NCBI RefSeq assembly: GCF_026393345.1
Contig: NZ_JAPLAI010000015.1
Span: 1-40,148 of the forward strand
Length of the DNA stretch: 40,148 nt
Reading direction: 5' to 3'
Source of the DNA: Microbacterium sp.
GTDB taxonomy: Bacteria > Actinomycetota > Actinomycetes > Actinomycetales > Microbacteriaceae
In this document: positions 28,274 to 36,876 of the stretch, piece after piece
How positions within the stretch are numbered: the first letter of the stretch is position 1
Layout: each line of letters begins with the position of its first letter
Position numbers and translations under genes: made by a program
Notes under the pieces: generated by a model
Seen by the model: only the letters and a program-made list of their open reading frames with translations
Database searches by the model: none
Told to the model about the DNA's origin: nothing

Positions 28274-29616
28274 GCGCCCGCCGGGTCGCCTTCGAGGTGC
28301 TGCGTGCGGTCAACGAGTCGGATGCGTACGCCAACCTGCTGCTGCCGACGAGCATCGCCCGCGCGGGGCTGAACGAGCAGGACGCGGCGCTCGCCACCGA
28401 GCTCGCGTACGGCACGCTCCGCCGCCAGGGGACCTACGACGCCATCATCGCGGCCGCCGCGAACCGTGACACCAGCGAGATCGACCCGGTCGTGCTCGAC
28501 GCGCTCCGCCTCGGGGCGCATCAGATCCTCTCCACCCGCATCGCCTCACACGCCGCGGTCCACGAGACCGTCGAGATCGTGCGGCACTCCGCCGGCAACA
28601 GCGCCACCGGGTTCACCAACGCCGTGCTGCGGCGGATAGCCCGCGAGACGCCCGGCGAGTGGCTGGAGCGGGTCGAGCGCGCAGCGAGGTCCGACGACGA
28701 GCGACTCGGCCTGTCGACCTCCCATCCGGTCTGGATCCTGCGCGCCTTCCGCCGCGCCCTCGCCGCCGAGGGCCGCGGTGACGAGCTGACCGACCTGCTG
28801 CATGCTGACAACGTCTCGCCGCGGGTGACCCTCGCTGTGCTGCCCGGGCTGGGGGAGCGGCCCGCCGACCTCGCGCCCACCCCGTACTCGCCGATCGGTG
28901 CCCGCTCCGGCGGCGGTGACCCGCACGACGAGGTGGCCGGCGGCCGCATCCGGGTGCAGGACGAGGGTTCGCAGCTCGCCGCACTCGCCCTCAGCCGCGC
29001 CGAGCCGGTGCGCCCGGGGGAGCGGTGGCTCGACCTGTGCGCCGGTCCCGGCGGGAAGACGGCGCTCCTGGCAGCGGAGGCCTTGGCACACGGCGCCACG
29101 CTCGAGGCGAATGAGCTGGTGCCGGCCCGTGCCGGGCTCGTGCGCCGTGCTCTCGAGGGTGTGCCGCTGCCGGTCGAGGTATCCGAGGAGGACGGCCGCG
29201 ACCGCGCCGGTCACGGCGAGTACGACCGCATCCTCGTGGACGCCCCCTGCACCGGGCTCGGGGCGCTGCGGCGTCGCCCGGAGGCGCGGTGGCGCAAGCA
29301 GCCGGCGGATGTGCCGCAGCTCACCGCGCTGCAGGGCGACCTGGTGCGCGCGGGACTCGAGGGCCTGAAGCCCGGCGGCATCCTCGCCTACGTCACCTGC
29401 TCGCCGCATCTCGCCGAGACCGCCGGCGTCCTCGCCGATGTCCGCCGCGAGTGGGGCGACCGGATCGAGGAGCTCGACGCCCGTGCCGTGCTGCAGAGCA
29501 TCTCGCGGACGCCGCTGGATCTCCCCGCGCCCGCGGACGGTTCGGGTCGTGCGCAACTGTGGCCGCATCGCCACGGCACCGACGCGATGTTCATCTCGCT
29601 CCTCCGCCGCCGCTGA
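28270..29616 (+). CDS. rsmB: 16S rRNA (cytosine-967-C5)-methyltransferase
   Basis: Methylates C967 of 16S rRNA with SAM. The 448-residue protein has an N-terminal NusB-like domain (about 1-140: RRVAFEVLRAVNESDAYANLLLP; AVHETVEIVRHSAGNSATGFTNAVLR) and a Rossmann methyltransferase domain with the SAM motif DLCAGPGGKTALLAAE near residue 254. The catalytic pair of Cys lies in VDAPCTGLG near 326 and VTCSPHLAET near 377. It starts inside the fmt stop (ATGA), so it is coupled to fmt, which supplies another step of translation initiation and ribosome maturation. Confidence 0.95.
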   Translation: MSARRVAFEVLRAVNESDAYANLLLPTSIARAGLNEQDAALATELAYGTLRRQGTYDAIIAAAANRDTSEIDPVVLDALRLGAHQILSTRIASHAAVHETVEIVRHSAGNSATGFTNAVLRRIARETPGEWLERVERAARSDDERLGLSTSHPVWILRAFRRALAAEGRGDELTDLLHADNVSPRVTLAVLPGLGERPADLAPTPYSPIGARSGGGDPHDEVAGGRIRVQDEGSQLAALALSRAEPVRPGERWLDLCAGPGGKTALLAAEALAHGATLEANELVPARAGLVRRALEGVPLPVEVSEEDGRDRAGHGEYDRILVDAPCTGLGALRRRPEARWRKQPADVPQLTALQGDLVRAGLEGLKPGGILAYVTCSPHLAETAGVLADVRREWGDRIEELDARAVLQSISRTPLDLPAPADGSGRAQLWPHRHGTDAMFISLLRRR

Positions 29617-29640
29617 CTCGACCCCGCCCCTTGCATTCGC

Positions 29641-29868
29641 CTGTCGCGAAGTGTGGGTGTCGTGCCTTCTCACCCGCGATATGCGACGGCCGAGCAGATT
29701 CACGTGCGGACGCCCATCCGTTCATCCGTCGCGATATGCGGGTGTCGTGCCTTCTCACCCGCGATATGCGACGGCCGAGCAGATTCACGTGCGGACGCCC
29801 ATCCGTTCATCCGTCGCGACCTGCGGGTGTCGTGCCTTCTCACCCGCGATATGCGACGGCCGAGCAGG
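29641..29868. repeat. 85-bp tandem repeat, about 2.7 copies, forming three hairpins, between rsmB and rpe
   Basis: GGGTGTCGTGCC recurs at 29655, 29740 and 29825, an exact 85-bp period, and the units are almost identical. Each unit contains a hairpin. CGTCGC and GCGGGTG on the left pair with CACCCGC and GCGACG on the right, around an 11-nt loop TCGTGCCTTCT and a symmetric 5-nt internal loop (GATAT on both sides in the middle copy). The hairpins are 29641-29689, 29726-29774 and 29811-29859. In the first copy, base changes are largely kept pairable through G-U pairs. As 85 is not a multiple of 3, the peptides that recur in successive frames are artefacts. It fills most of the 333-bp gene-free gap 29617-29949. 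Confidence 0.93.
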
Positions 29869-29907
29869 TCACGCCTCCGAGGACGGGGGACGGATGCGGT
29901 GACGCGC

Positions 29908-29943
29908 GGCGGCACCGGGATTGCGGGGCGGCACCGGGATAAT
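29908..29943 (+). promoter_or_regulatory. rpe promoter with -10 GATAAT and a duplicated 14-bp element; probably leaderless
   Basis: GGCGGCACCGGGAT occurs at 29908-29921 and again at 29927-29940; the second copy runs into GATAAT (29938-29943). The rpe GTG begins 6 nt after the -10 box, where transcription would be expected to start, so the message probably has no leader. Confidence 0.6.
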
Positions 29944-29949
29944 GGGCAG

Positions 29950-30618
29950 GTGACCGGCACCCGCATCAATCCGTCCATCCTGGCCGCCGACTTCGTGAAC
30001 ATGCAGGCGGAACTCGCCCGCATCGCCGCGGCCGACTTCGTGCACGTGGACGTGATGGACAACCATTTCGTCCCCAACCTCACGTTCGGGCCACAGATGG
30101 TCGAACGCATCCAGGCGACGAGTCCCGTCCCGCTCGACGTGCACCTCATGATCGATGACCCGGACCGCTGGGCCCCCGGCTACGCCGAGCTCGGCGCCGC
30201 ATCCGTGACGTTCCACCTCGAGGCCGCCGCCGACCCGGTCGCACTCGCGCGACGCCTCCGGGCCATCGGTTCCCGCGCCGGCGTGGCCGTGAAGCCCGGC
30301 ACGCCCGCCGACAGCCTCCACGAGCTCCTCGACGAGTTCGACCAGATCCTCGTGATGACCGTCGAGCCGGGGTTCGGCGGGCAATCCTTCATGCCCGAGA
30401 CGATGCCGAAACTGCGGGCCCTCGCGGATGCGGCCCGCCGCCGGGGCTCCGCCGTGTGGCTGCAGGTCGATGGCGGTATCTCCGCATCCACGATCGCGCA
30501 GGCGGCGGAAGCCGGCGCCGATACGTTCGTCGCGGGGTCGGCCGTCTTCGGCGCCGACGACCCGGGCAGCGCGATCGCCGCGCTCCGCGACCAGGCCGCA
30601 TCCGTCCACCGTCACTGA
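29950..30618 (+). CDS. rpe: Ribulose-phosphate 3-epimerase
   Basis: Interconverts ribulose 5-phosphate and xylulose 5-phosphate in the pentose phosphate pathway. The 222-residue TIM barrel has NPSILAADF near residues 6-14, the metal-binding HVDVMDNHFVPNLTFGP near 33-49, HLMIDDPDRW near 67, VEPGFGGQSFM near 138-148, and VDGGIS near 174. The GTG at 29950 was chosen for homology (the protein begins TGTRINPSI) and for its position 6 nt after the -10 box. There is no ribosome-binding site, which fits leaderless translation. Confidence 0.95.
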   Translation: MTGTRINPSILAADFVNMQAELARIAAADFVHVDVMDNHFVPNLTFGPQMVERIQATSPVPLDVHLMIDDPDRWAPGYAELGAASVTFHLEAAADPVALARRLRAIGSRAGVAVKPGTPADSLHELLDEFDQILVMTVEPGFGGQSFMPETMPKLRALADAARRRGSAVWLQVDGGISASTIAQAAEAGADTFVAGSAVFGADDPGSAIAALRDQAASVHRH

Positions 30619-30678
30619 GCCTCCACGATCCGCACCGACACCGCCCCGCTCGCGCCGCCCGTACGAACGTCGCAGAAT

Positions 30679-30744
30679 TGCGCGAAGTCCGCAGGATTGT
30701 GCCCGATTCGTGCGAAGTTCGCGCGAAACTGCGAACTTCGCGCA
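30679..30744. repeat. Palindromic region with two mutually exclusive hairpins between rpe and hisE
   Basis: GCGAAGTTCGC (30712-30722) pairs perfectly with GCGAACTTCGC (30731-30741) across an 8-nt loop. TGCGCGAAGT (30679-30688) can alternatively pair with ACTTCGCGCA (30735-30744). The region lies 60 bp after rpe and about 90 bp upstream of the hisE promoter, so it fits a terminator for rpe or a dispersed palindromic element better than a his attenuator. It shares CGCGAAACTGC (30722-30732) with the long hairpin before efp (8255-8265). Confidence 0.75.
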
Positions 30745-30831
30745 TGCGCGGTCACGCGCGGGCCGGGGCGCACGCACGCGCTGCGTGGCCGCGGTGAGCC
30801 GGGGGTGAACCGCGAGGGTCCCCGGGTTCGG

Positions 30832-30837
30832 TACCCT
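30832..30837 (+). promoter_or_regulatory. hisE operon -10 box (TACCCT), probably leaderless
   Basis: TACCCT is followed by 6 nt and then GTG at 30844, the same spacing as at rpe. This suggests that transcription and translation start at the same base. Confidence 0.5.
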
Positions 30838-30843
30838 GGGATG

Positions 30844-31107
30844 GTGAAGACGTTCGACTCTCTGTTCGCGGAGCTGACCGAGAAGGCGGCGACCCGACCC
30901 GCCGGATCCGGCACCGTCGCGGAGCTGGACGCCGGTGTGCACACGATCGGCAAGAAGATCGTGGAAGAAGCCGCTGAGGTCTGGATGGCGGCCGAGTACG
31001 AGCCGCTCGACGCCGCAGCGGAAGAGATCTCCCAGCTCCTGTACCACCTGCAGGTGCTCATGCTCGCCAAGGGACTGAGCCTGGAGGATGTCTACCGACA
31101 TCTGTGA
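30844..31107 (+). CDS. hisE: Phosphoribosyl-ATP pyrophosphatase
   Basis: Hydrolyses phosphoribosyl-ATP to phosphoribosyl-AMP, step two of histidine synthesis. The 87-residue helical protein has the MazG-like core [18 protein letters not shown] near residues 38-55 and [28 protein letters not shown] at its end. The GTG at 30844 (VKTFDSLF) is preferred because family members begin there and the -10 box lies 6 nt upstream; an ATG three bases earlier would add one Met. It heads a hisE-hisG-hisF-hisI string; hisA, B, C, D and H are not in the window. Confidence 0.93.
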   Translation: MKTFDSLFAELTEKAATRPAGSGTVAELDAGVHTIGKKIVEEAAEVWMAAEYEPLDAAAEEISQLLYHLQVLMLAKGLSLEDVYRHL

Positions 31108-31149
31108 GCGCCCTCCACCTCCCGCTCAAGACCCGAAAGCTGCTGCACC

Positions 31150-31992
31150 ATGCTGCGTATCGCCGTGCCGAACAAGGGATCGCTCTCCGAGACCGCCGCC
31201 GAGATGCTCGCCGAGGCGGGCTACATCGGACGCCGTGATCCGAAGGATCTGTTCGTCTCCGACCCCGTCAACGACGTCGAGTTCTTCTACCTGCGCCCCA
31301 AGGACATCGCCACGTACGTGGGATCCGGGGCACTGGATGTGGGAATCACCGGCCGCGACCTCCTCCTCGACGCCCGGATGCCGGGTGCCCGTGAGATCGA
31401 GGCCCTCGGCTTCGGCGGCTCCACGTTCCGCTTCGCGGGCCCTCCCGGACGCTTCCACGAGGTGACCGACCTGCAGGGTCTGCGCGTCGCCACCGCGTAC
31501 CCGGGCCTCGTCGACGCCTTCCTCGACGAGCAGGGCATCGCCGTGGACCTCGTGCCGCTGGACGGCGCCGTGGAGTCAGCGGTGCAGCTGGGCGTGGCGG
31601 ATGCGGTCGCCGATGTCGTCTCGACTGGCACGACGCTGCGTCAGGCAGGCCTGGAGATCTTCGGCCCGAAGCTGCTCGAATCCGAGGCCGTGCTCATCAC
31701 CGGACCGGAGGCGCCCGAGGGCATCGAGACGCTGCTGCGGCGACTGCGCGGGGTGCTCGTCGCCAAGCGCTACGTGCTCGTCGACTACGACCTGCCGGCC
31801 GATCTCGTCGAGCAGGCGGTCGCGATCGCCCCGGGCATCGAATCGCCCACCATCTCGCCGCTGCGCGACCCCTCCTGGGTCGCCGTGCGCGTCATGACAC
31901 CGCGCAGGACCGTCAACCAGGTCATGGACGACCTGTACGCGATGGGTGCCCGCGCGATCCTGGTGTCCGCCATTCACAACGCGAGGCTGTGA
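31150..31992 (+). CDS. hisG: ATP phosphoribosyltransferase, long form
   Basis: First enzyme of histidine synthesis, joining ATP and PRPP, feedback-inhibited by histidine. The 280-residue protein is the long form: a catalytic two-lobed part with [12 protein letters not shown] at the N-terminus, the [13 protein letters not shown] loop near 59, the PRPP loop [15 protein letters not shown] near 149-163, and a C-terminal regulatory ACT-like domain (about 210-280, [20 protein letters not shown]). No HisZ is needed for this form. It lies 42 bp after hisE and 1 bp before hisF. Confidence 0.96.
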   Translation: MLRIAVPNKGSLSETAAEMLAEAGYIGRRDPKDLFVSDPVNDVEFFYLRPKDIATYVGSGALDVGITGRDLLLDARMPGAREIEALGFGGSTFRFAGPPGRFHEVTDLQGLRVATAYPGLVDAFLDEQGIAVDLVPLDGAVESAVQLGVADAVADVVSTGTTLRQAGLEIFGPKLLESEAVLITGPEAPEGIETLLRRLRGVLVAKRYVLVDYDLPADLVEQAVAIAPGIESPTISPLRDPSWVAVRVMTPRRTVNQVMDDLYAMGARAILVSAIHNARL

Positions 31993-31993
31993 T

Positions 31994-32758
31994 ATGAGCC
32001 TGGTGTGCCGCGTCATCCCGTGTCTCGACGTGGCGGCGGGGCGTGTGGTCAAGGGCGTCAACTTCGAGAATCTGCGCGACATGGGCGACCCGGTCGAGCT
32101 CGCCCGGTTCTACTTCGAGCAGGGCGCCGACGAACTCACGTTCCTCGACGTCACCGCCACGGTGGACGAGCGCGCGACGACCTACGACGTCGTCCGCCGC
32201 ACCGCGGAAGAGGTCTTCATCCCGCTGACAGTCGGCGGCGGCATCCGTACGGTCGACGACGTCGCCCGGCTGCAGGGTGTGGGTGCGGACAAGGTGGGGG
32301 TCAACTCCGCCGCGATCGCCCGGCCCGCGCTCATCGGCGAGATCGCCGACCGTTTCGGCGCACAGGTGCTCGTGCTCTCGCTCGACATCAAGCGCACCGA
32401 CACCACGCCGTCGGGCTTCGCCGTCACGACCCACGGCGGCCGCACCCTGACGACGCTCGACGCACTCGAGTGGGCGCGCGAGGCGATCGACCGGGGCGCG
32501 GGGGAACTGCTCGTCAACTCCATCGACGCCGACGGCACCAAGGACGGGTTCGACCTCGAGCTCGTCGGGCTGATGCGCGAGATCTCGAGCGTGCCGGTGA
32601 TCGCCTCGGGCGGTGCCGGCGCTGCCGAACACTTCGCCCCCGCCATCCGCGCCGGCGCGGACGCGGTGCTCGCCGCCTCCGTGTTCCACTCCGGGCAGCT
32701 CACCGTGGGTGACGTGAAAGCCGCCATGGCAGCCGACGGGATAGAGGTACGCCAGTGA
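31994..32758 (+). CDS. hisF: Imidazole glycerol phosphate synthase, cyclase subunit
   Basis: With HisH, makes imidazole glycerol phosphate and AICAR from PRFAR and ammonia. The 254-residue TIM barrel has the two catalytic Asp, Asp12 in VIPCLDV and Asp131 in LSLDIKR, and the half-barrel repeats [11 protein letters not shown] near 81 and [11 protein letters not shown] near 201. The ATG at 31994 directly follows the hisG stop. HisH is not encoded in the window. The last codons overlap hisI (GTGA). Confidence 0.97.
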   Translation: MSLVCRVIPCLDVAAGRVVKGVNFENLRDMGDPVELARFYFEQGADELTFLDVTATVDERATTYDVVRRTAEEVFIPLTVGGGIRTVDDVARLQGVGADKVGVNSAAIARPALIGEIADRFGAQVLVLSLDIKRTDTTPSGFAVTTHGGRTLTTLDALEWAREAIDRGAGELLVNSIDADGTKDGFDLELVGLMREISSVPVIASGGAGAAEHFAPAIRAGADAVLAASVFHSGQLTVGDVKAAMAADGIEVRQ

Positions 32759-33105
32759 CCGAGTCCATCGAGGAGCGCATCGCGCGCGTCCGTTTCACCG
32801 AGGACGGCCTGGTCGCCGCGATCATCCAGCAGTGGGACACGAAAGAGGTCCTCATGCTCGCCTGGATGGATGCGGAGGCGCTGCGCCGCACCCTCACCAC
32901 CGGCCGCGTCACCTTCTGGTCGCGCTCCCGCGAGGAGTACTGGCGTAAGGGCGACACGTCAGGTCACATCCAGCAGGTGAAGGGTGCCCGCCTCGATTGC
33001 GATGGCGACGCCGTGCTCATCTCCGTCGAGCAGGTGGGCGCCGCATGCCACACCGGCACCCGCACGTGCTTCGATGCGGACGAGCTGGACCCGGTGCAGG
33101 CGTGA
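32755..33105 (+). CDS. hisI: Phosphoribosyl-AMP cyclohydrolase
   Basis: Opens the purine ring of phosphoribosyl-AMP in the third step of histidine synthesis. The 116-residue protein has [16 protein letters not shown] near 34-49, [18 protein letters not shown] near 57-74, the metal-binding DCDGDAVL near 82, and the zinc-binding CHTGTRTCF near 99-107. It is the single-function form; hisE is separate. The GTG start overlaps the hisF stop, and its own stop overlaps the next gene's GTG. Confidence 0.97.
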   Translation: MTESIEERIARVRFTEDGLVAAIIQQWDTKEVLMLAWMDAEALRRTLTTGRVTFWSRSREEYWRKGDTSGHIQQVKGARLDCDGDAVLISVEQVGAACHTGTRTCFDADELDPVQA

Positions 33106-33713
33106 TCCGGAGGGCCCGTCTCCTCGCGGTCCTCGCGATCCTCATCCCCGGTGCGATGATCCTCATCGGGTCGACGCAGACCTGGGTCGAGGTGACCCTC
33201 CTCGGTGACGCGGGATCGGATCTCACCGTCGCCGGTGCGGACGCGATCGCCGTGCTCGCGCCGTTGAGTCTTGCCGTGCTCGCGCTCGGACTCGCGCTGT
33301 CGATCGTCGGCGTGGTGCTCCGGTATGTGTTCGGCGCGCTGAGCCTGGTCGGCGGCATCACTCTTGCGACGCTCGCCGCGCAGACGCTCGCCGGTCCGCC
33401 GCTCGCCACCTATGCGCCCGCGGTGACGGATGCCACCGGCATCACCGGCGACGCCGCGGTCGGCGACCTCGTCGCATCGACCGCTCTCACGGTGTGGCCC
33501 GCGGTGACGTTGCTCGCCGCGGTGATCCTCGCCGTCGCCGGCGTCCTCGTCCTCGTCACGGCTCGGCGCTGGGCGCGAGGCGGCCGCAAATACGAGGCGG
33601 CAGTGGCAGCCCGCGCGTCCCGCGTGGACCCCGGCCGGCCGTTGGACGCCATCGATTCGTGGGACGACCTCAGCCGAGGCGACGATCCGACGACCGGCGG
33701 CACTGCCCGCTAG
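33102..33713 (+). CDS. Trp biosynthesis-associated membrane protein (TIGR02234 / PF09534 type)
   Basis: A 203-residue integral membrane protein with about four hydrophobic helices (near residues 8-25, 48-66, 70-95, 128-152) and a short cytoplasmic tail. The pattern of an early TQTWVEV after helix 1 and repeated Ala/Leu-rich helices fits the actinobacterial family found in Trp operons, whose function is unknown. The GTG at 33102 overlaps the hisI stop. In Mycobacterium and Streptomyces this gene follows trpE, but here trpE is absent and it follows hisI directly. The start has no ribosome-binding site, so it depends on coupling. Confidence 0.82.
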   Translation: MIRRARLLAVLAILIPGAMILIGSTQTWVEVTLLGDAGSDLTVAGADAIAVLAPLSLAVLALGLALSIVGVVLRYVFGALSLVGGITLATLAAQTLAGPPLATYAPAVTDATGITGDAAVGDLVASTALTVWPAVTLLAAVILAVAGVLVLVTARRWARGGRKYEAAVAARASRVDPGRPLDAIDSWDDLSRGDDPTTGGTAR

Positions 33714-33717
33714 ACTG
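33712..33717 (+). promoter_or_regulatory. Probable -10 box (TAGACT) before the HGxxPAAW gene
   Basis: TAGACT overlaps the last two bases of the preceding stop codon. It is followed by a GC-rich leader and AAGGAG at 33752-33757, then the ATG at 33763. It would allow HGxxPAAW-trpCBA to be expressed apart from the his genes. Confidence 0.55.
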
Positions 33718-33762
33718 ACGGACGGGGCGCCGGTACGACGCGCCCGCATGCGAAGGAGACAC

Positions 33763-33993
33763 ATGAGCAACCCCATCGGTGACCCCGGACACGGACACTC
33801 CCCGGCTGCCTGGACCGGCGTGATCATCATGCTCATCGCGGTCACCCTCGGCACCGTCTTCTTCTGGTTCGACCTGCCCGTGCTGGTCTGGGCGAGCGCG
33901 GTGCTGCTCGTCGTGGGCCTGATCGTGGGATGGATCCTCTCCAAGGCCGGCTACGGCGCCTACGGTCCGAAGTACAGCCCGAAAGAGCATTGA
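33763..33993 (+). CDS. HGxxPAAW family small membrane protein
   Basis: A 76-residue protein with the family-defining HGHSPAAW near residues 11-18, then two membrane helices (about 19-36 and 41-60) and a basic, Gly/Tyr-rich tail. Proteins with this motif are restricted to actinobacteria and often lie just before trpC; the function is unknown. AAGGAG 5 nt upstream supports the ATG. trpC starts 2 bp after its stop. Confidence 0.93.
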   Translation: MSNPIGDPGHGHSPAAWTGVIIMLIAVTLGTVFFWFDLPVLVWASAVLLVVGLIVGWILSKAGYGAYGPKYSPKEH

Positions 33994-33995
33994 GC

Positions 33996-34766
33996 ATGCT
34001 GGCCGACCTCACGGCCGGCTCCGTCGCAGACGCGGAAACCCGCGCCGAGACGCTGCCGCTCGCCGAGGTCGAACGTGCCGCGCTGGCCCAGTCCGCGCCC
34101 CGTGACGCGCGGGCGGCGCTGGCTCCCGCCGCGCAGGTGAAGATCATCGCCGAGGTGAAGCGGGCGAGCCCGTCCCGAGGCGACCTCGCTGCCATCCCCG
34201 ACCCCGCTGCGCAGGCGCGCAAGTACGAGCTCGGCGGGGCGAGCGCGATCTCGGTCCTGACCGAACAGCGCCGCTTCAAGGGCAGCCTCGACGATCTCCG
34301 GGCGGTCCGTGCCGAGGTCTCGGTGCCGGTGCTGCGCAAGGACTTCATCGCGACGCCCTACCAGGTGATGGAGGCTCGCGCCGCGGGCGCCGACCTGGTG
34401 CTGCTCATCGTGGCCGCACTGGAGCAGCCGGTCCTCCGTGAACTCCACGAGCTCGTCATCCAGCTGGGGATGACCCCGCTGGTCGAGGCGCACTCCGCCG
34501 ACGAGCTGGCCCGGGCCGCTGACCTCGGTGCCGACCTCATCGGCGTCAACGCCCGCGATCTCACGACGTTCGAGCTCGACCGCGACCTCTTCGGCCGTCT
34601 CGCCGTTGCCTTCCCCGCCGAGGCGATCAAGGTCGCCGAGTCGGCTGTCCTCACCCCCGCCGACGTGGCGCACTACCGCGCCGCCGGCGCCGACGCAGTG
34701 CTGGTGGGCGAGGCTCTCGTCACCGGCGACCCGGTCGCCACGCTGCGCGCATTCCTGGGAGCGTAA
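33996..34766 (+). CDS. trpC: Indole-3-glycerol phosphate synthase
   Basis: Closes the indole ring from CdRP in tryptophan synthesis. The 256-residue TIM barrel has the catalytic Lys in [13 protein letters not shown] near 49-61, [13 protein letters not shown] near 111-123, [10 protein letters not shown] near 162, [10 protein letters not shown] near 182, and [11 protein letters not shown] near 213. It is not fused to trpF. Its stop shares one base with the trpB start (TAATG). Confidence 0.96.
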   Translation: MLADLTAGSVADAETRAETLPLAEVERAALAQSAPRDARAALAPAAQVKIIAEVKRASPSRGDLAAIPDPAAQARKYELGGASAISVLTEQRRFKGSLDDLRAVRAEVSVPVLRKDFIATPYQVMEARAAGADLVLLIVAALEQPVLRELHELVIQLGMTPLVEAHSADELARAADLGADLIGVNARDLTTFELDRDLFGRLAVAFPAEAIKVAESAVLTPADVAHYRAAGADAVLVGEALVTGDPVATLRAFLGA

Positions 34767-36040
34767 TGATGAAACTTCGCGACGCGAAGGGTCCCTTCTT
34801 CGGTGAGTTCGGCGGGCGGTACATGCCCGAGTCGCTCATTGCCGCCATCGACGAGCTGACCGCCGTGTACGAGGAGGCGATGGTCGACCCGGCCTTCGCC
34901 GCCGAGCTGACCAAGCTGTTGCATTCCTACGCCGGTCGCCCATCCGCCCTCACCGAGGTGCCGCGGTTCGCCGCCCACGCGGGCGGCGGTCGCATCTTCC
35001 TCAAGCGCGAAGACCTGAACCACACCGGCTCGCACAAGATCAACAACGTGCTCGGGCAGGCGCTGCTCACCAAACGACTCAGAAAGACCCGCGTGATCGC
35101 CGAGACCGGGGCGGGCCAGCACGGCGTCGCCACCGCGACCGCCGCAGCGCTCTTCGGCTTCGATTGCACCGTCTACATGGGTGAGGTCGACACCGAGCGG
35201 CAGGCGCTCAACGTCGCCCGGATGCGGCTCCTCGGCGCCGAGGTCATCCCGGTCACGACCGGATCCCGCACCCTGAAGGACGCCATCAACGAGGCGTACC
35301 GCGATTGGGTGGCGAGCGTTGAGACCACCAACTACATCTTCGGCACCGCCGCCGGCCCGCATCCGTTCCCCGCGATGGTGCGCGACTTCCAGAAGATCAT
35401 CGGCGAGGAGGCGCGCGCGCAGCTGCTCGCCGAGGTCGGCCGGCTCCCGGATGCGGTGTTCGCCTGTGTCGGCGGCGGCTCCAACGCGATCGGCATGTTC
35501 GACGCGTTCCTCGACGACGACAGCGTGAAGCTCTACGGGGTGGAGGCGGCGGGCGACGGTGTCGACACCGAGAAGCACGCGGCATCCATCGAGCGTGGAC
35601 GACCCGGCATCCTCCATGGTGCGAAGACCTACGTGCTGCAGGACGAGGACGGCCAGACGATCGAGTCCCACTCGATCTCCGCGGGTCTCGACTACCCGGG
35701 CGTAGGCCCCGAGCACTCCTGGCTCGCCTCCATCGGCCGCGCGGAGTACATTCCCGCCACCGACGACGAGGCGATGCAGGCGCTGCGCCTGCTGAGCCGC
35801 ACCGAGGGGATCATCCCCGCCGTCGAATCCGCCCACGCCCTCGCGGGTGCACTGCGACTCGGCCGAGAGCTCGGCCCCGACTCCGTCGTCGTCGTGTGCC
35901 TCTCCGGCCGCGGCGACAAGGACATGGACACCGCGGCGCGCTACTTCGACCTGTATGACCGCTCGGCCCTGGGCGAGGGTGAACCGGTGGCCGTGCCGGA
36001 CACCGAGGACGCCGCCTCCGGCGAGGGAGTGGAACTGTGA
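34766..36040 (+). CDS. trpB: Tryptophan synthase beta chain
   Basis: Condenses indole with serine using PLP. The 424-residue protein has [12 protein letters not shown] near residues 14-25, the PLP Lys91 in [10 protein letters not shown], the [10 protein letters not shown] phosphate-binding loop near 115, and the [10 protein letters not shown] glycine loop near 236. It is the standard TrpB1 form that partners TrpA. The ATG at 34766 overlaps the trpC stop; a second ATG follows at once. The tail after [11 protein letters not shown] is slightly long and acidic. It overlaps trpA (GTGA). Confidence 0.97.
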   Translation: MMKLRDAKGPFFGEFGGRYMPESLIAAIDELTAVYEEAMVDPAFAAELTKLLHSYAGRPSALTEVPRFAAHAGGGRIFLKREDLNHTGSHKINNVLGQALLTKRLRKTRVIAETGAGQHGVATATAAALFGFDCTVYMGEVDTERQALNVARMRLLGAEVIPVTTGSRTLKDAINEAYRDWVASVETTNYIFGTAAGPHPFPAMVRDFQKIIGEEARAQLLAEVGRLPDAVFACVGGGSNAIGMFDAFLDDDSVKLYGVEAAGDGVDTEKHAASIERGRPGILHGAKTYVLQDEDGQTIESHSISAGLDYPGVGPEHSWLASIGRAEYIPATDDEAMQALRLLSRTEGIIPAVESAHALAGALRLGRELGPDSVVVVCLSGRGDKDMDTAARYFDLYDRSALGEGEPVAVPDTEDAASGEGVEL

Positions 36041-36822
36041 CCTCCCGCGTCGAAGCAGCCATCCAGGCCGCCCACGCTGAGGGCCGGGGCGCCTTCATCG
36101 GCTACCTGCCGCTCGGTTACCCGGATCTGCGCACCAGCATCGAGGCAGCCGTGGTGCTCGCCGAGAGCGGTGCGGACGTCATCGAGCTCGGCCCGCCTTA
36201 TTCCGACCCGGTGATGGACGGCCCGCTCATCCAGGAGGCGACGCTCGCGGCGCTGGAGGCCGGCTTTCGGCTGCGCGACCTGTTCCCGGCGGTTCGGGAG
36301 ATCACCTCCCGCACGGATGTGCCCATCGTCGTCATGACCTACTGGAACCCGGTCTACCAGTACGGCGTGGACCGGTATGCGGACGATCTTCTCGCCGCGG
36401 GCGGAGCCGGGCTCATCACCCCCGACATCACGCCGGACGCGGCTGCCGACTGGATCGCTGCGAGCGAACGGACGGGTCTCGATCGCATCTTCCTGGCCGC
36501 GCCGACCTCGAGCGAGGAGCGGCTGAAGCTCGTCGTGGAGAACTCCACCGGCTTCGTCTACACCGTCTCCACCATGGGGATCACGGGGGAGCGGGCCGAC
36601 CTGGATGCGGCGGCTCGCACCCTCATCGGGCGCCTCCGGGCGCACGACGTGTCGCAGGCGTGCGTCGGTATCGGCATCTCGACGCCGGAGCAGGTGGGAA
36701 CGACGCTCGAGTACGCCGACGGGGCGATCGTCGGCTCCGCCCTGGTCCGGGCCCTCCGCGACGGGGGACTGGACGGCCTCGGCACCACCGCGCGCGCCCT
36801 CGCTGCAGCGACCGTGCGTTGA
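36037..36822 (+). CDS. trpA: Tryptophan synthase alpha chain
   Basis: Cleaves indole-3-glycerol phosphate and passes indole to TrpB. The 261-residue barrel carries the catalytic Glu50 ([11 protein letters not shown]) and Asp61 (VMDGP), [12 protein letters not shown] near 149, and the phosphate-binding [11 protein letters not shown] near 209. The GTG at 36037 overlaps the trpB stop. It is the last trp gene in the window; trpE, trpD and trpF are not present here. Confidence 0.96.
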   Translation: MTSRVEAAIQAAHAEGRGAFIGYLPLGYPDLRTSIEAAVVLAESGADVIELGPPYSDPVMDGPLIQEATLAALEAGFRLRDLFPAVREITSRTDVPIVVMTYWNPVYQYGVDRYADDLLAAGGAGLITPDITPDAAADWIAASERTGLDRIFLAAPTSSEERLKLVVENSTGFVYTVSTMGITGERADLDAAARTLIGRLRAHDVSQACVGIGISTPEQVGTTLEYADGAIVGSALVRALRDGGLDGLGTTARALAAATVR

Positions 36823-36863
36823 GCCCACACCCCGCGCGAGTCATCGTGTGCGGCGGAGGCCAG

Positions 36864-36869
36864 TAGACT
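36864..36869 (+). promoter_or_regulatory. lgt -10 box (TAGACT), probably leaderless
   Basis: TAGACT is followed by 7 nt and the lgt GTG at 36877. There is no room for a ribosome-binding site, so leaderless translation is likely, as at rpe and hisE. Confidence 0.6.
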
Positions 36870-36876
36870 CGCGGTC

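Noticed and set aside
29653..29943. Repeat peptide coded by the 85-bp array
   Set aside because: The unit is not a multiple of three, so the same peptide appears in successive frames of one array. There is no ribosome-binding site or family match; the signal is at the DNA/RNA level.
30679..30744. Histidine attenuator before hisE
   Set aside because: The alternative hairpins lie upstream of the likely hisE promoter, and no His-rich leader peptide is present.
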